This document shows, piece by piece, positions 33,690 to 44,407 of a stretch of 64,000 nt of DNA (position 1 is the stretch's first letter; every line of letters begins with the position of its first letter). The stretch comes from Rheum nobile (taxonomy: Eukaryota > Streptophyta > Magnoliopsida > Caryophyllales > Polygonaceae): positions 682,001-746,000 of the forward strand of contig WOAB01000528.1 in the NCBI GenBank assembly GCA_027886185.1, written 5' to 3'. The notes under the pieces were generated by a model. It worked only from the letters and a program-made list of their open reading frames with translations. It was not told the origin of the DNA and ran no database searches. Made by a program: the position numbers and the translations under genes.

Positions 33690-34461
33690 GGTTTTAAAAT
33701 TCTTGGCCAATTGTTAGGTTTGAGAATTTTCGAAAATTAATTTCGAAACTAATTTCAACCTATTTTCTATTAAAAAGGAATTTCGAAAATTCAAATGTTA
33801 AATTAAAAGTTTTAATTATTTCTTGGAATTTAAAATAATGATTTAGCTAGTTGAACTTCAAAAATTCTTGAACTTCAAAAGTTATTTATTTGAACTTCAA
33901 TGTTGAATTTAAAAGTTATAAGTATTAAACTAATGATTTAGCTATTTGTGAACTTCAAGTTATTTATCGTTGGTTATAAAAGGCGTGTTATACGCAATCA
34001 AAATAAGTTTATGATTGTAACTTTAAAAGTGTGATTTTGGTCTTGGTACAAGTTTTGTGATACTCATATCACGGGTTGAGAAACTAATAATGATCATTTC
34101 TATATAAAAGGGTTAGTGGTATAAAGTATGAAGTTTGAAAGTATGAAGTTTGAAAGTATGAAGTTTTATAATAAGTGGTTTTCAAACTTCTGCAAGATTC
34201 AAATTGTTACTTATTCCTTAGATCCATTCTTAGGAATATCATTTCTCCTTAGGTTTAATGTCAGTAAAGGTTGACATTTCTCCTAGAGTTCCCACTTTCA
34301 AGAAAAGAATAAGTCGTTTCTGCGGTAAATGGTGGTGGGCCAGTCAGACTGATATAAAGTTATTAGTTTGGACCCTTATAAATCGCATCATAACGTAATT
34401 GACTCAGTGTCATGCATAAGTTGAGAAAATCCTAAACTAACGTTATGGTTCATCAACAGAG
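33690..34461 (+). other. Untranslated leader of the LTR element
   Basis: AT-rich, no ORF. A short direct repeat of AAAGTATGAAGTTTG at about 34125-34165. Consistent with a retroelement leader between PBS and gag. Confidence 0.5.
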
Positions 34462-35187
34462 ATGGACACCCGATCCACCAACCAAGCAGCTAGCGAGAGT
34501 CCTAGCAGTGATTCTCGAATTCAGCTGAGGAGTGCCACTCCACAAAGGGAAGATGCGGGATCTGGCTCACGTAGTAGTGACCCGACCCTGCGACAGGATG
34601 TTCATCAGGGACAAGCGGACCCCCAAGCTACAAGGGGAGTTCCACCTTCTGCCCCGATTGTGCTAAATGCGACGACTATTGGGCAAATAGTGGGGCTAGT
34701 GGTCGAAGTATTAATGGCCCAGATGTTACCGCAAGCTCAAACGGCCCCCATATCTCAAGTCGCAGCTAGTGTGGAGGCACATATTAAGGCAAAGGATAGG
34801 CAACAGAATCGTAGGGCAGGCTCGTTCAAGCGCCCGACGTCGCCTACCAAGTTCGAGAAGTCTGGTTGCACTAAGACCAAGGCGACTCAGTCTGGCTCCG
34901 CCAAAGGCTCAGGTTGAAGTATGGGCGTGATTCAATGCCACAACTGTAGTAAGGCTGGGCACAAGAGCCCTAGTTGCCAAAAGATGAAGTGGGTATGTTA
35001 CAAATGTGGGAGGGAAGGCCACATGAAGACATATTGTAAGAAAAAGGACCTTAGGCCAACACAAGGATATCATGCCTCAAAAGTTGGCAGTGGACAGAAT
35101 CCAAGGGCGGAAGTATCTGTTCCGGGACAGTCTGCTACTCATGATAAAGGCAAGGCGCCTATGGAATTTTCGGGTCAAGAGCAATGA
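34462..35187 (+). pseudogene. gag-like polyprotein with two CCHC zinc knuckles (one internal stop)
   Basis: ATG 34462 opens a frame running to TGA 34915-34917; the same frame resumes at once to 35187. The N-terminal part is Ser/Arg/Gln-rich and unstructured. The C-terminal part has two retroviral-type zinc knuckles, CHNCSKAGHKSPSC and CYKCGREGHMKTYC (C-x2-C-x4-H-x4-C), which bind genomic RNA in the capsid. The conserved central gag (capsid) domain expected between them is not seen, so it is deleted. It lies downstream of the Gypsy-like LTR and PBS. At about 35184 the sequence switches to Copia integrase in another frame. A single TGA separates the halves and could be a recent mutation. Confidence 0.8.
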
Positions 35188-37363
35188 CTCTTTGTGATAC
35201 AGCCAGAGCCCTGCGTATTCATACCAACTTACCAAAGGAATTTTGGGGTGAATGCTTGATGTCAGCCACTTATCTTATTAATAAGATGCCTTTGGTAAGC
35301 ACAGGTTGGTGCACACCATATGAGTTGCTCTTTCACAAGAAGCCTTCCTATGATAATCTTCGAGTTATAGGATGCTTGGCTTTTGCAGCAGCTCCAAAGA
35401 GGGGACTGGATAAAATGGATGCTCGTGGGCGCAAATGTGTGTTATTTGGTTATCCTTCCAACCAAAAGGGGTATAAACTATATGATTTGCTTTCCAAGCT
35501 TTTATAGTCGCGGTGTTCTCTTTCATGAGAATGTTTTTCCTTTTAAAACTCCTCTCATTGATATTCATGTGTCCTTATCTCCGCCTTCTTTCCATCCTCT
35601 TACAGACTCTGTCTTTGATGATACTATTCATGCACCTATCCTTTTTATAGAGAAGTTCTTCCTTCATCTTCTTCTCCTGTGCCTGTCATAGTTGATCCGG
35701 TTGTTAGAAGATCTTCTAGAAAAAGGAGGGTGCCAACTTGGTCTACTAATTATGTGATGACATCACATTCTGCTGGTTTGACAATGTCTCACCATGAGTA
35801 TATTGCTTCTCTATGTCATGCTATGTCAGTCTTTGAACCTACCACTTACAAGGCAACTAAGGGGTTACTAGAGTGAGAGGCAGCTATGAAAAAGGAAATT
35901 GATGCTCTTGAGGCTAATGGTACATGGCAATTGACACAGCTGCCACCAAGGCATAATGCAATTGGATCTAAGTGGGTATTTAAAGTAAAGTTTCGACCGG
36001 ATGCCAGTGTTAAGAGACATAAGGCACGTTTGGTGGTGAAGGGTTATGATCAAAAGTTGGGTAAGGATTACAAACATACGTTTAGTCATGTCGCCAAGCT
36101 CCCTACTATGAGGATTGTCATCGCCTTAGCTATTGCCAAGCAGTGGCCCTTGTTTCAACTGGATGTGAATAATGCGTTTCTTCATGGATTTCCGGATGAG
36201 GAAATCTATATGGTTCCACCTGAGGGTTATGACAAAGTTATTGGCTCTCAGGTATGCAAGTTGCAAAGGTCTCTTTATGGCCTTAAGCAAGCCTCTCGGC
36301 AATGGAACCATGAGCTCACACAATTCTTAGTGTCTTTGGGTTACTCTCAAAGTACTAATGATTATTCTCTGTTTGTGAGAAAGGAATGAGATTCACTGTC
36401 AATTTTGCTGGTGTATGTTGATGATGTGTTACTCACAGGTAACAATGACACTGAATTGGCTCGAGTCAAAGCTGCATTGCATGATAAGTTCACTATCAAG
36501 GATTTGGGACAAGCACGTTATTTCCTTGGAATGGAGATTTATAGAGCAGATCATGGTGCTTTCTTATGTCAAAAAAGTATATATCAGACATATTATATGA
36601 TGCTCATATGACAAAGGCTAAGGATTCTGAATTTCCACTTTCTACTGGACTGAAGTTAAGGATAGATGAAGGTGAGTTGTTGTAGGATCCAGAGGCTTAT
36701 AGACGGTTAGTTGATCGACTACTGTATTTAGCCTTGACTAGACCTGATCTCTCCTATGATGTGCAACATTTATCACAGTTTGTTTCTAGCCCCAAACAAC
36801 CTCATATGCAAGCAGCCCTACATGTGTTACGATACTTGAAAGGGATTGCTTCTAAAGGTCTCTATTTCCCTGTACAACCTGATCTTAAGCTTACATGATT
36901 CTCAGATTCAGATTGGGGATCTTGTTTGTTGACAAGGAGGTCACTTACAGGTTACTGTTTGTTTATGGGTCACTCCTTGATTTCTTGGAAAACCAAGAAA
37001 CAAGCCACAGTTTCTAGGTCCTCTGTACAGGCAGAATACCGTAGTATGGCCATGACTACAACTGAGCTAGTTTAGGCAAGCTTCTTACTGGCTGATTTGC
37101 ACTTGGTTTTGCCTCTTCCTATCACATTATTTTGTGACAATAAAGCAGCATATCAGATCGCTGCTAACCCATGCTTTCATGAGCGAACGAAGCATTTGGA
37201 GATCGATTGTCACTTTACCAAGGAGAAGGTTCAAAGTGGCTTTCTCAAGACATCCTACATTCCTACACATTTGCAGTTAGCTGATTTGATGACAAAGGCA
37301 TTGGGCCAGACTCAACATCAGTTTCTCAGTCACAAGTTGGGGTTGATATATATTCCAACTTGA
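35184..37363 (+). pseudogene. Ty1/Copia pol fragment: integrase C-part, reverse transcriptase, RNase H
   Basis: In order: integrase C-terminal part (ARALRIHTNLPKEFWGECLM, then SYDNLRVIGCLAF), linker (SRGVLFHENVFPF), RT (GSKWVFKVKFRPD, HKARLVVKGYDQ, FQLDVNNAFLHG, SLYGLKQASRQW, and the catalytic YVDDVLLTGN at about 36413-36442), and RNase H (SDSDWGSCL, AEYRSMAM, LFCDNKAA, then TKHLEIDCHFTKEKV). Integrase catalytic core, protease and Copia gag are absent: the sequence starts abruptly mid-integrase. Disabling changes include the stop near 35505, TGA at 35874 replacing Trp, TGA near 36387, and stops around 36684 and 36897. A Copia-type 3' LTR follows directly. Confidence 0.93.
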
Positions 37364-37371
37364 GGAGGGTG

Positions 37372-37562
37372 TGTAGAATTGAGTCACTGTTGTTAGTAAT
37401 ACGTGGCATGTGTGAGTGGGGTCTGTTAGTGCTTACATAAAAAATATCCTAACTATCTATAAATACTCTCTCATGTAACAAATTAGCTTTGTTTTTTCTC
37501 AATATAGTGAATCAGTTACAAAGTGAACTTTGCTCTCTTTTCTTTTCTGATCCATCTTCACA
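37372..37562 (+). mobile_element. Copia 3' LTR (about 191 bp)
   Basis: It follows a polypurine tract (TTGAGGAGGGTG), starts TGTAGAATTGAG, contains TATAAATA (about 37458-37465), and ends ...CCATCTTCACA. Position 9 bp after the RNase H stop and its size are typical of short-LTR Copia elements. The matching 5' LTR is not in the window. Confidence 0.75.
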
Positions 37563-38364
37563 GATACAAGCTTGAAATTGGATGGATTGAAGACAAGTTC
37601 GTGATCCTTTTTATAGGGATATGGTATAGAAGAATATCCTCAGCATAATACCTCAATCAATTCGTCCAAATTGAAGACGATGTTATTGAATTTTGAAAAT
37701 CTTCAATTCGACTTTAAAGACGCGGATAAGGTTTTGGGGGCAAAATTCCGGCATTTTCGCGACATTTAACCCGAATTAATTAACCCATTAGATGCGTATC
37801 AATCCCCTTTCAATGCCCATGATTTAATTTGCCCAATCGAATTCAATGGGGGCTGCAAATCCGTCATGGGAGAGCTTAAGAGCTCACGGCTATAGCTGCT
37901 CAAAAAGTTGGGAGGAGGAAGAAGGAGTTTTGGACTATTTACGAAAATGGCCCAAAACTTTGGGTTTTTGGCAAACTTAATATTTTAACCATACTTAAAG
38001 CTTTAACAAAAATTGCAAAATTGCCTAAACTTAATATTTTAAGTTTGTAATATTTATTTTACCCTAAAATTAAATTATTTAAAATTTAACTTAGGCTAAA
38101 ATAAGCTTAAGTTATTTCTTATCAATTTAACCATACTTAAAGCTTTAACAAAAATTTGTTAAACTTGAGTTAAATATTCTAGGTTAAATTTGATGAATTT
38201 TATTTAATTTATAATTAATATAAAGTTAATAATAATTTAATCCATCCTTAGTTTAAAGAAATAACATACTTAGAAGTTAGAACAATTACTATGTTATCCT
38301 CTTATCGATAACATAAAAATTCTTATGTCCTTATTATTATTTAAAATTTAATATTACAACCATT
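37563..38364. other. Unassigned sequence, AT-rich in its second half
   Basis: No ORF or motif recognised. At 37.73-37.94 kb the composition is more gene-like, but no frame is supportable. Repeated TTAAACTT/ACTTAAAGCTTTAACAAAAAT phrases occur at about 37990-38150. Confidence 0.35.
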
Positions 38365-38372
38365 GTTTCACT

Positions 38373-38782
38373 TAGAGTTGTCAAAATTTAACCCGACCCG
38401 CGTTTTCTGGGTTAAGACCCGACCGAAAAGTATTGGGTCAAAAGTGATCCGACCCGTTCGACCCAAAATTTTCTGGGTTGGGTCGACTCGTCGGGTCAAT
38501 ACAAATATGTTTATATTTTATATCTTAAATATTTTATTATATTTTATTCTTAAAATATTATATAACAACTATTTTTTGTTTTGATTAAAATATTATTTTA
38601 ATATTTATTTTATAAAATTTTGACAAGACACTCTCGACTCGCTGGATCGACCTGAACCCGTACCTGACCCGCAACAACAAGACCCGCAATCGACCCGCAA
38701 ATTTTGACCCGTAATCGACCTGACCCGTAAATGACCTGACCCGGTACGCTTAAATCTGAACCCGACCTGTTTGACACCTCTA
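38373..38782. mobile_element. hAT-like MITE (410 bp), GACCCG-rich
   Basis: Left TAGAGTTGTCAAAATTTAAC; right end is the complement of TAGAGGTGTCAAACAGGTCG. The flanks GTTTCACT (38365-38372) and GTTGCACT (38783-38790) are an 8-bp duplication with one mismatch. The interior has CCCGACCCG-like units at both ends and an AT-rich core, the same architecture as the element at 16845-17956. No coding capacity. Confidence 0.85.
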
Positions 38783-38790
38783 GTTGCACT

Positions 38791-40330
38791 TAATTATTTA
38801 TTTTAACACCATACATTATTATTCAAGTGATACTTTGAAGCAAAATTATCACATCCCAATCATTTTTTTTTATAAGGTAAAAATTAGATTGGAAACCACA
38901 TAAGAGTCGGTTTCTCAATCTATAGCATTCTTACGGATGAGAATTACAAATTTTAGACTATCACATTCCAACCATTGAACCTAAGTTCATGAAGAAAAAA
39001 AAAGTGGGTTATTACATAATTCTTCTAAAAAAATAAAAATTCTTTTCCTTTCTCTTTAAAAAAAAATCATGAAAGTTTAAATTATTTCTCTAAAAAAATT
39101 CAAAACTTATATTTTTATCACTTTAAAATTATTATTTTATCTTTTTATTTTAAGTGGGTTATTACATAATTCTTTCTTTATAAAAAAAAAGTGTTTATAT
39201 GAACGTGGATATGATTTTTATAAAAGACCAAGGAATTGCAAATATTTCTTTTCCTTTCTCTTTTCTTTGTATGAATCATCGCTCACTGGTCATTTATATG
39301 TAAATATTCTTTCTCGGTGAAATTACATTGTATCAAGGCACATGGAGTTTTTTTTTTTGTTAAATAAGGTATATGACGTACTTTTTTTTTAAAAAAAAGA
39401 GAGACGATATTCTTAAAGCTTTTATTAAAATAGAAAAGATTTGTTAAAAGTTGGCTTGGGGAACCGGAATTAACATAATTTTGTTACACTATCGCCTAAA
39501 TAGACTTGATAGTAATTTGGGGAACCAGAAAATATTGAAAACCTAAGCTAAGCATGGTTGGCTAATCCATCAATTAACCATTTTTACATTAATTATATTT
39601 TATTTTTATATTTATTAAAAACTAATTTTATCTTAAATTGTTTATATACACTTGACTTACTTTTTATCTTTAATTTTACCAAAAATTACCATTTATCTTA
39701 ACAATTTTTTTTCGGTGAAAGGAGATACGACACTCTCACATGCTTTATTAAGCGAATCAAACAAATTACATATGAATCCTTCTAGGAAAGGCCAATTATC
39801 TTAAATCACCATTTATCTTAAGAAAAATTGGAGAAAATATACCATTTGTCTTTTCTGTAAAAGTAAATATACCCATTGAAACCTTCTTTAATTAAATATA
39901 CCCTATTATATTAAAAAGACAAAAATAACCTTCAAAATAAAATCTTGGCTTAACCTAATTAATTCCCCAAATCTACGTAAAGAGCCTTCAACTTGTTGAG
40001 CACCACCGGTGGTAGTTTTCTGCAACATCAAGTACCGACGATGTCGTTTTCGATCACCTTCTATCTCTCCTGGTCGAATATCTCCCGCCGAGCAGCGCTC
40101 TACCACCGTTGGTCGCTAGTCGCTACTCTACGTATCGTAGGTGTGCCTCTTTCAACAATTTAACGTTAGTTATGGCTTTATATATATAAGCTTACCTGAT
40201 GTAAATTAGTCAACACTTTGTCGGATTGTTCGGTGGTTTGGTTTAGTTTTCTTGACGGCTGGATTATAACACACATAGAAATTAGTTTTCTTGTATATAC
40301 AAGCTTAATTTGCATATAAGATGCCTACAA
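38791..40330. other. AT-rich DNA without recognised genes
   Basis: A/T homopolymer-rich. No ORF above background and no repeat borders recognised. A less AT-rich patch at 39990-40140 has no identifiable product. Confidence 0.4.
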
Positions 40331-40640
40331 AATTTAATTAATTTACCTATAAGACACCTATAAGACATTGATACATAAATTACAAAATATTTACAAGACT
40401 ACAATATATATAAAAGACATATACAAAGATTACAAGATACATACAAGCAACATACTTACAAGATTGCAATATACATACAAGACACTTACAAGACTAGAGT
40501 ATAAAAGATTACAAGATAACTGCAAGCTAGATACTTACAAGATTACAAGACACTTATATGATTTACAAGATTACAAGATACTTATAAGATTACAAGATAC
40601 CTACAAGATACCTACAAGACACCATATATCAATAAGTTTA
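40331..40640 (+). repeat. Degenerate short-period repeat (ACAAGATA/ACAAGACA units)
   Basis: More than fifteen copies of a unit near TTACAAGATACATACAAGAC with variable 8-12-bp spacing. It reads as open frames rich in K, I and Y, which are not a gene. Confidence 0.75.
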
Positions 40641-41100
40641 AATTAGATATAATATATCGATAAAATAAAGGCTACCAACAAGAATATATATATACTAGTA
40701 TACAACAAATAGGGTGTTGCTCGAAGGGTACTATGTAGTGAAATGGACTTTGGAATTAAGTGGAGTAAATTGATTTCTTGAATGGTTTTAGTTTTATATT
40801 GATATATGATATGATTTGTCATCTGTGAAAGTTTGCACTACTGTGACAAATGCGAGATGGTGATTGCTTAAGAATCCTTTCGGCTCTCAAAATCTACCCC
40901 AAAGTGTGCGATATCAAAACTGAGACTCAAGGTTTTAAAAAAAAATTGAACTTTGAAAATTTATTAAAAATCACCTAAAAATATTTATTAAATTAAACAA
41001 AATTAGGGATGACCAAGAAGCGGTCTAAATCGGAAATCTGAATCAAACTGAATTAAAATCGGTCAGTCATTGATCTAATAAATTTAAGATATCTGTTTTA

Positions 41101-43866
41101 GGGTCTGTTCGATATGTCTTAGGCTTATTAGGACTGAAGTTGAAGTAGAGGCTGAATTGGTCTGAAGTTGATTGGAATAATTTAAGCTGGGGGCTAAATT
41201 GAGTTGAGACTGGAACTGAAGCTGAGGGCTGAAGCTTAAATGTATTGATGATTTATCCAGACTTAATTTTAAAATGAAATTACAAAATTGCCCTTAATTT
41301 AATGTTATAAGAAGTATCATATGTAGTCATTTTTCATCAAAATTTGGGGGTTTCTTCCTTGAAGGCCGACAATTTTGGGTTTTGAAGATTAATTTTTTCT
41401 TGCAATCTACAATGTATGCTATTTCCATAGATTTGTGTTTATTCACTGTGTGTCTTTGTTCAAAATTAAAACTCGTTTAGGCTATAGGTTGTGTGTATTA
41501 TAAAGAGACATGAGCTTGGACAAGCATTCTCTACATCATTCCTAATGTTCTTTAAACTTTAAAACCTTTGCTCCAGTGATGTGTATAGTCTCCCCCCATG
41601 AGTATTATATTGACACACGAGCTTTGAGTTTTGGAAGTGCTTATCAGGTAAGTGTACTCCCAGATCTATCCAAAAGATAGGATCAAAAAGTGTATTTATT
41701 CACCAACTCAAAGCAATAATTTATAGTCTCCCCAATGAACATTGAAATTGAAGATCAGTTTCGCTACATGTGCCATAAAAAGTAAAAACACAAGTGTTAG
41801 GATCTCAGATAGGACCTTCGGTCACCAACACAAACCTATATTATATTTCATTATACACATGCCCACATTGTTAACCTAAACTACCACCAATGTTATCAAC
41901 AAACAAAGTTCCCTAAGACCCAAGGAGATAGGAATATAAAGATGTAGAGTTGTTATAAGGAATAGAACCTTGGAAACCCACAACCATTTAATAATACAAA
42001 ATTGATAGAAACAAGTCATGCAATTGCACGAGCTCATGAATCAATATTTTAAAATTCATCTTTTACAATTATCTTTCAAGGCAGAATGAAACATGGATGT
42101 CAAGCGCAACACCATCAACTGATAAAAAATAAGTTAACCTTCAATGTCATGTAACTTAGGAGTAAGAATGTAATCAATCTAATTAAAGTTAAATGCATTA
42201 GCCTATGTGAGATTCGAACCCACATCGATGTGTATAACACACTGTTCTACCATTTGAGCTAATAGGCTGTGTGTTAACAAGTGAAGTAAAGGTGCATTAT
42301 GGTCTTTCAAACTTTGAGCAAGCACAAAAAACATCAAGAACAATCATCCAGTCTCTGGAGCATTTGTCAACTCTAAGAATTTCATACATTTTGATAATGG
42401 TTAATGAGTAATAATGTTAGTTGTGTTAACAAGTAGAGCATTTGTGAGCTAAGTGTTTGTTCCTGCATAAAAAAAAGAATAATGCTCCAGCAAAGTTACC
42501 TATGATAAAAAAGCACAAGATTGATGCCTATACATGGCTGTAATTTCATAGAAATAATGTGAAAGAAGAAAAGAAGAAATGTCAAATGTCAGTATTGAGA
42601 TTGTTGCATAACCTACAGATTACTAACCATATGCAATTGGTTTGAACAACATCAAGAACAATAACAACAAGTAAGTGCCCTCATGTAGCTACTTTATGGA
42701 TTCTCTCATAAAGGAAAAAAAAAAAGCATAGTCAATTTTCATTACCTTTAAAACTTTGCATTCACAATATTATAAGTGAACCGTGATTAAAATCTTGGTT
42801 TTGAACTGTACCTACATGAATAAAGCCTTGGAACATATCAAGTGAAGCATCATAACTTTATCCTAACTACACTCAAGCAACAAAAAATTGATATTGCTCA
42901 ATTTAAATTATATCATTTTTATTAAGTTAAGAGTGTGTGTATTTTACAAGCCATAAACTCTAAGTTATAAGTGGATCAATTCAAATCCTTAAATTAGATT
43001 TCCATATTTTATAGGCCAATGAACACTGTCAGAAAAGTTATAGAAGCATCAAATGTGCTTCACATATGCCAGCAAAAGGAATCAGTTATATATCATACCA
43101 TTAAATGTGCTTCACACTGTATTGCATATAATAGCAGTAGAATGTCTACAACACTCTTATATCATTGTGACAAAAAAAAAAAGCAATTGTAATTCCGAAA
43201 TGCATATTTCATTGCAGATGTTCTGCAAAAATGACGGGTCAGGCAAAAGCTTACCCTAAACCTTAGCAAATCCTTACCCTAAACCCTAATCTTAGCAATT
43301 CGATTAATAAGCCCAAATTGGAGCTTTACAATCCAGATCTAAAAAAAACCTAACAAAGAGAACGATGAAACAAGTAGTCAGGGTCGAAGGACAAAAAAGA
43401 AGAGAAGAGAACTATGAAACTTACCTTGGAAGAGGAAGAATTACACTTCCATATCCAACCTTGAACTCAAACGAGTCGGGTTCGACAGAAGAGGACGGGT
43501 TGGGATCTTCCGACACAGATCTGGAAAAGAGGACAAGAGGGAGGAAGAAGCTTAGGGTTTGGAGACCTAGAAAAGAGGAAAAGAGATGAAGAAGAACTTA
43601 CCATGGAAGATGTCGATGAGGAAGAAGCTGCGCAGACTCACATCGATGAGGAAGAACACGAAGAAGAAGCTGGAGCGAGGGCAAAATGGAAGTTGTGATT
43701 GATAAGCCTCCACCATAAGTCCCATAAGTTGGAGATCGAGGCTGAAATTTTTGGGCCAATTTCAGTCTCCATAAGACCCCTTCAGTCCTCCATAAGTTGC
43801 AGTGTAACCGAACAATATTTTAGGAGGAAATGACTGGCGTGAACTTATTTTCCCAGATAAGACTCA
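41101..43866. mobile_element. Possible large non-autonomous hAT-type element (weak)
   Basis: The left side begins GGGTCTGTTCGATATGTCTT, resembling plant Tip100-like hAT ends (GGGTCTGTTTGGTT); near the right side a complementary GTTCGGTTACACTGC and AGGACTGAAG phrases recur (43740-43866). TIRs are not exact and no TSD was established. The interior has a tRNA-like gene and no recognisable transposase. Confidence 0.25.
42199..42268 (-). tRNA. tRNA-like gene, probable pseudogene (anticodon loop shortened)
   Basis: A 70-nt cloverleaf on the minus strand. The 7-bp acceptor stem AGCCTAT/ATAGGCT is perfect, the D-arm is GCTC AAATGGTA GAAC (one mismatch), and the T-arm GTGGG TTCGAAT CTCAC is good. The A box (TAGCTCAAATGG) and B box (GGTTCGAATCT) are present. 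The anticodon stem GTGTG/CACAT leaves a 5-nt loop TTATA instead of 7, so the anticodon cannot be assigned. An alternative fold would give TAT (Ile) but breaks the stem. No flanking SINE body was recognised. Either a tRNA pseudogene or a tRNA-derived insertion. Confidence 0.55.
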
Positions 43867-44010
43867 TAAGACCGTAAAATCAGCCCTATAGTAAACATGT
43901 TGTAGTCCGACACCTTGCGTTGCAACATACGTGTGTATGAGAGTTGTGCTTAATTACCTTATTTAATAGGGTACACTCTAATAAATTAAAGTAAGAAATC
44001 ATCTATAAAA

Positions 44011-44216
44011 TCTATATATCTATATGTATATGACTATATACATATATACTAAAGCAGAAGCCTAAATTTTACGTGTCGGTCTCACGTTCAATTTGCCTAC
44101 GTGTCGTCACCATGTTTAATTTGCCAAATGTCGGCGTTATGCCACCTAATCTGCCATGTCATATGATATCTTATCTAATCTTATTCTTTATTTCAATAAT
44201 TATTTAAAACTAAATA
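44011..44216 (+). mobile_element. Helitron 5' terminus (fragment)
   Basis: After a host A, it starts TCTATATATCTATATG, then TACTAAAGCAGAAGCCTAAA and a GACGTG/CACGTT-rich segment. The first 150 bp or so match, in inverted orientation, the 5' end of the Helitron at 61149 (same family). It is cut off at 44217 by an LTR. No plus-strand 3' terminus (hairpin + CTRR) of this copy was found. Confidence 0.7.
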
Positions 44217-44407
44217 TGTTATAAACTAAGAGAACGAGAGAATTTGAGAGATGAAAAGAGAGGAATGAGAGAGTAAACTTGTATATTATTAGATCTACAA
44301 TGAGGGTATTGGGTATATATAGGGTTTACAATGCTTGACTCATAAACCAACTCTAGGGTTTATATGAGTTTTATCTTATGTACATCCAAATACATAATAT
44401 TATAACA
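44217..44407 (-). mobile_element. Short Copia-type LTR (191 bp), minus orientation
   Basis: TGTTATAAACTAAG...ATTATAACA, bounded by TG/CA with TGTTATAA inverted termini. Next to it (44408-44416) CTCCCCCTT reads on the minus strand as the polypurine tract AAGGGGGAG, so this is the 3' LTR of a minus-strand element. It includes a TATATATAGGG promoter-like box. The left 5-bp flank is AAATA. The partner LTR is not found, so the element is truncated. Confidence 0.7.

Noticed and set aside
43365..43589. 74-codon Glu/Lys/Arg-rich plus-strand ORF
   Set aside because: Purine-rich low complexity without conserved features; short and isolated.
41101..43866. A complete hAT transposon with transposase
   Set aside because: The ends are only loosely inverted, no TSD was found and no transposase or BED zinc finger was recognised; kept only as a weak feature.
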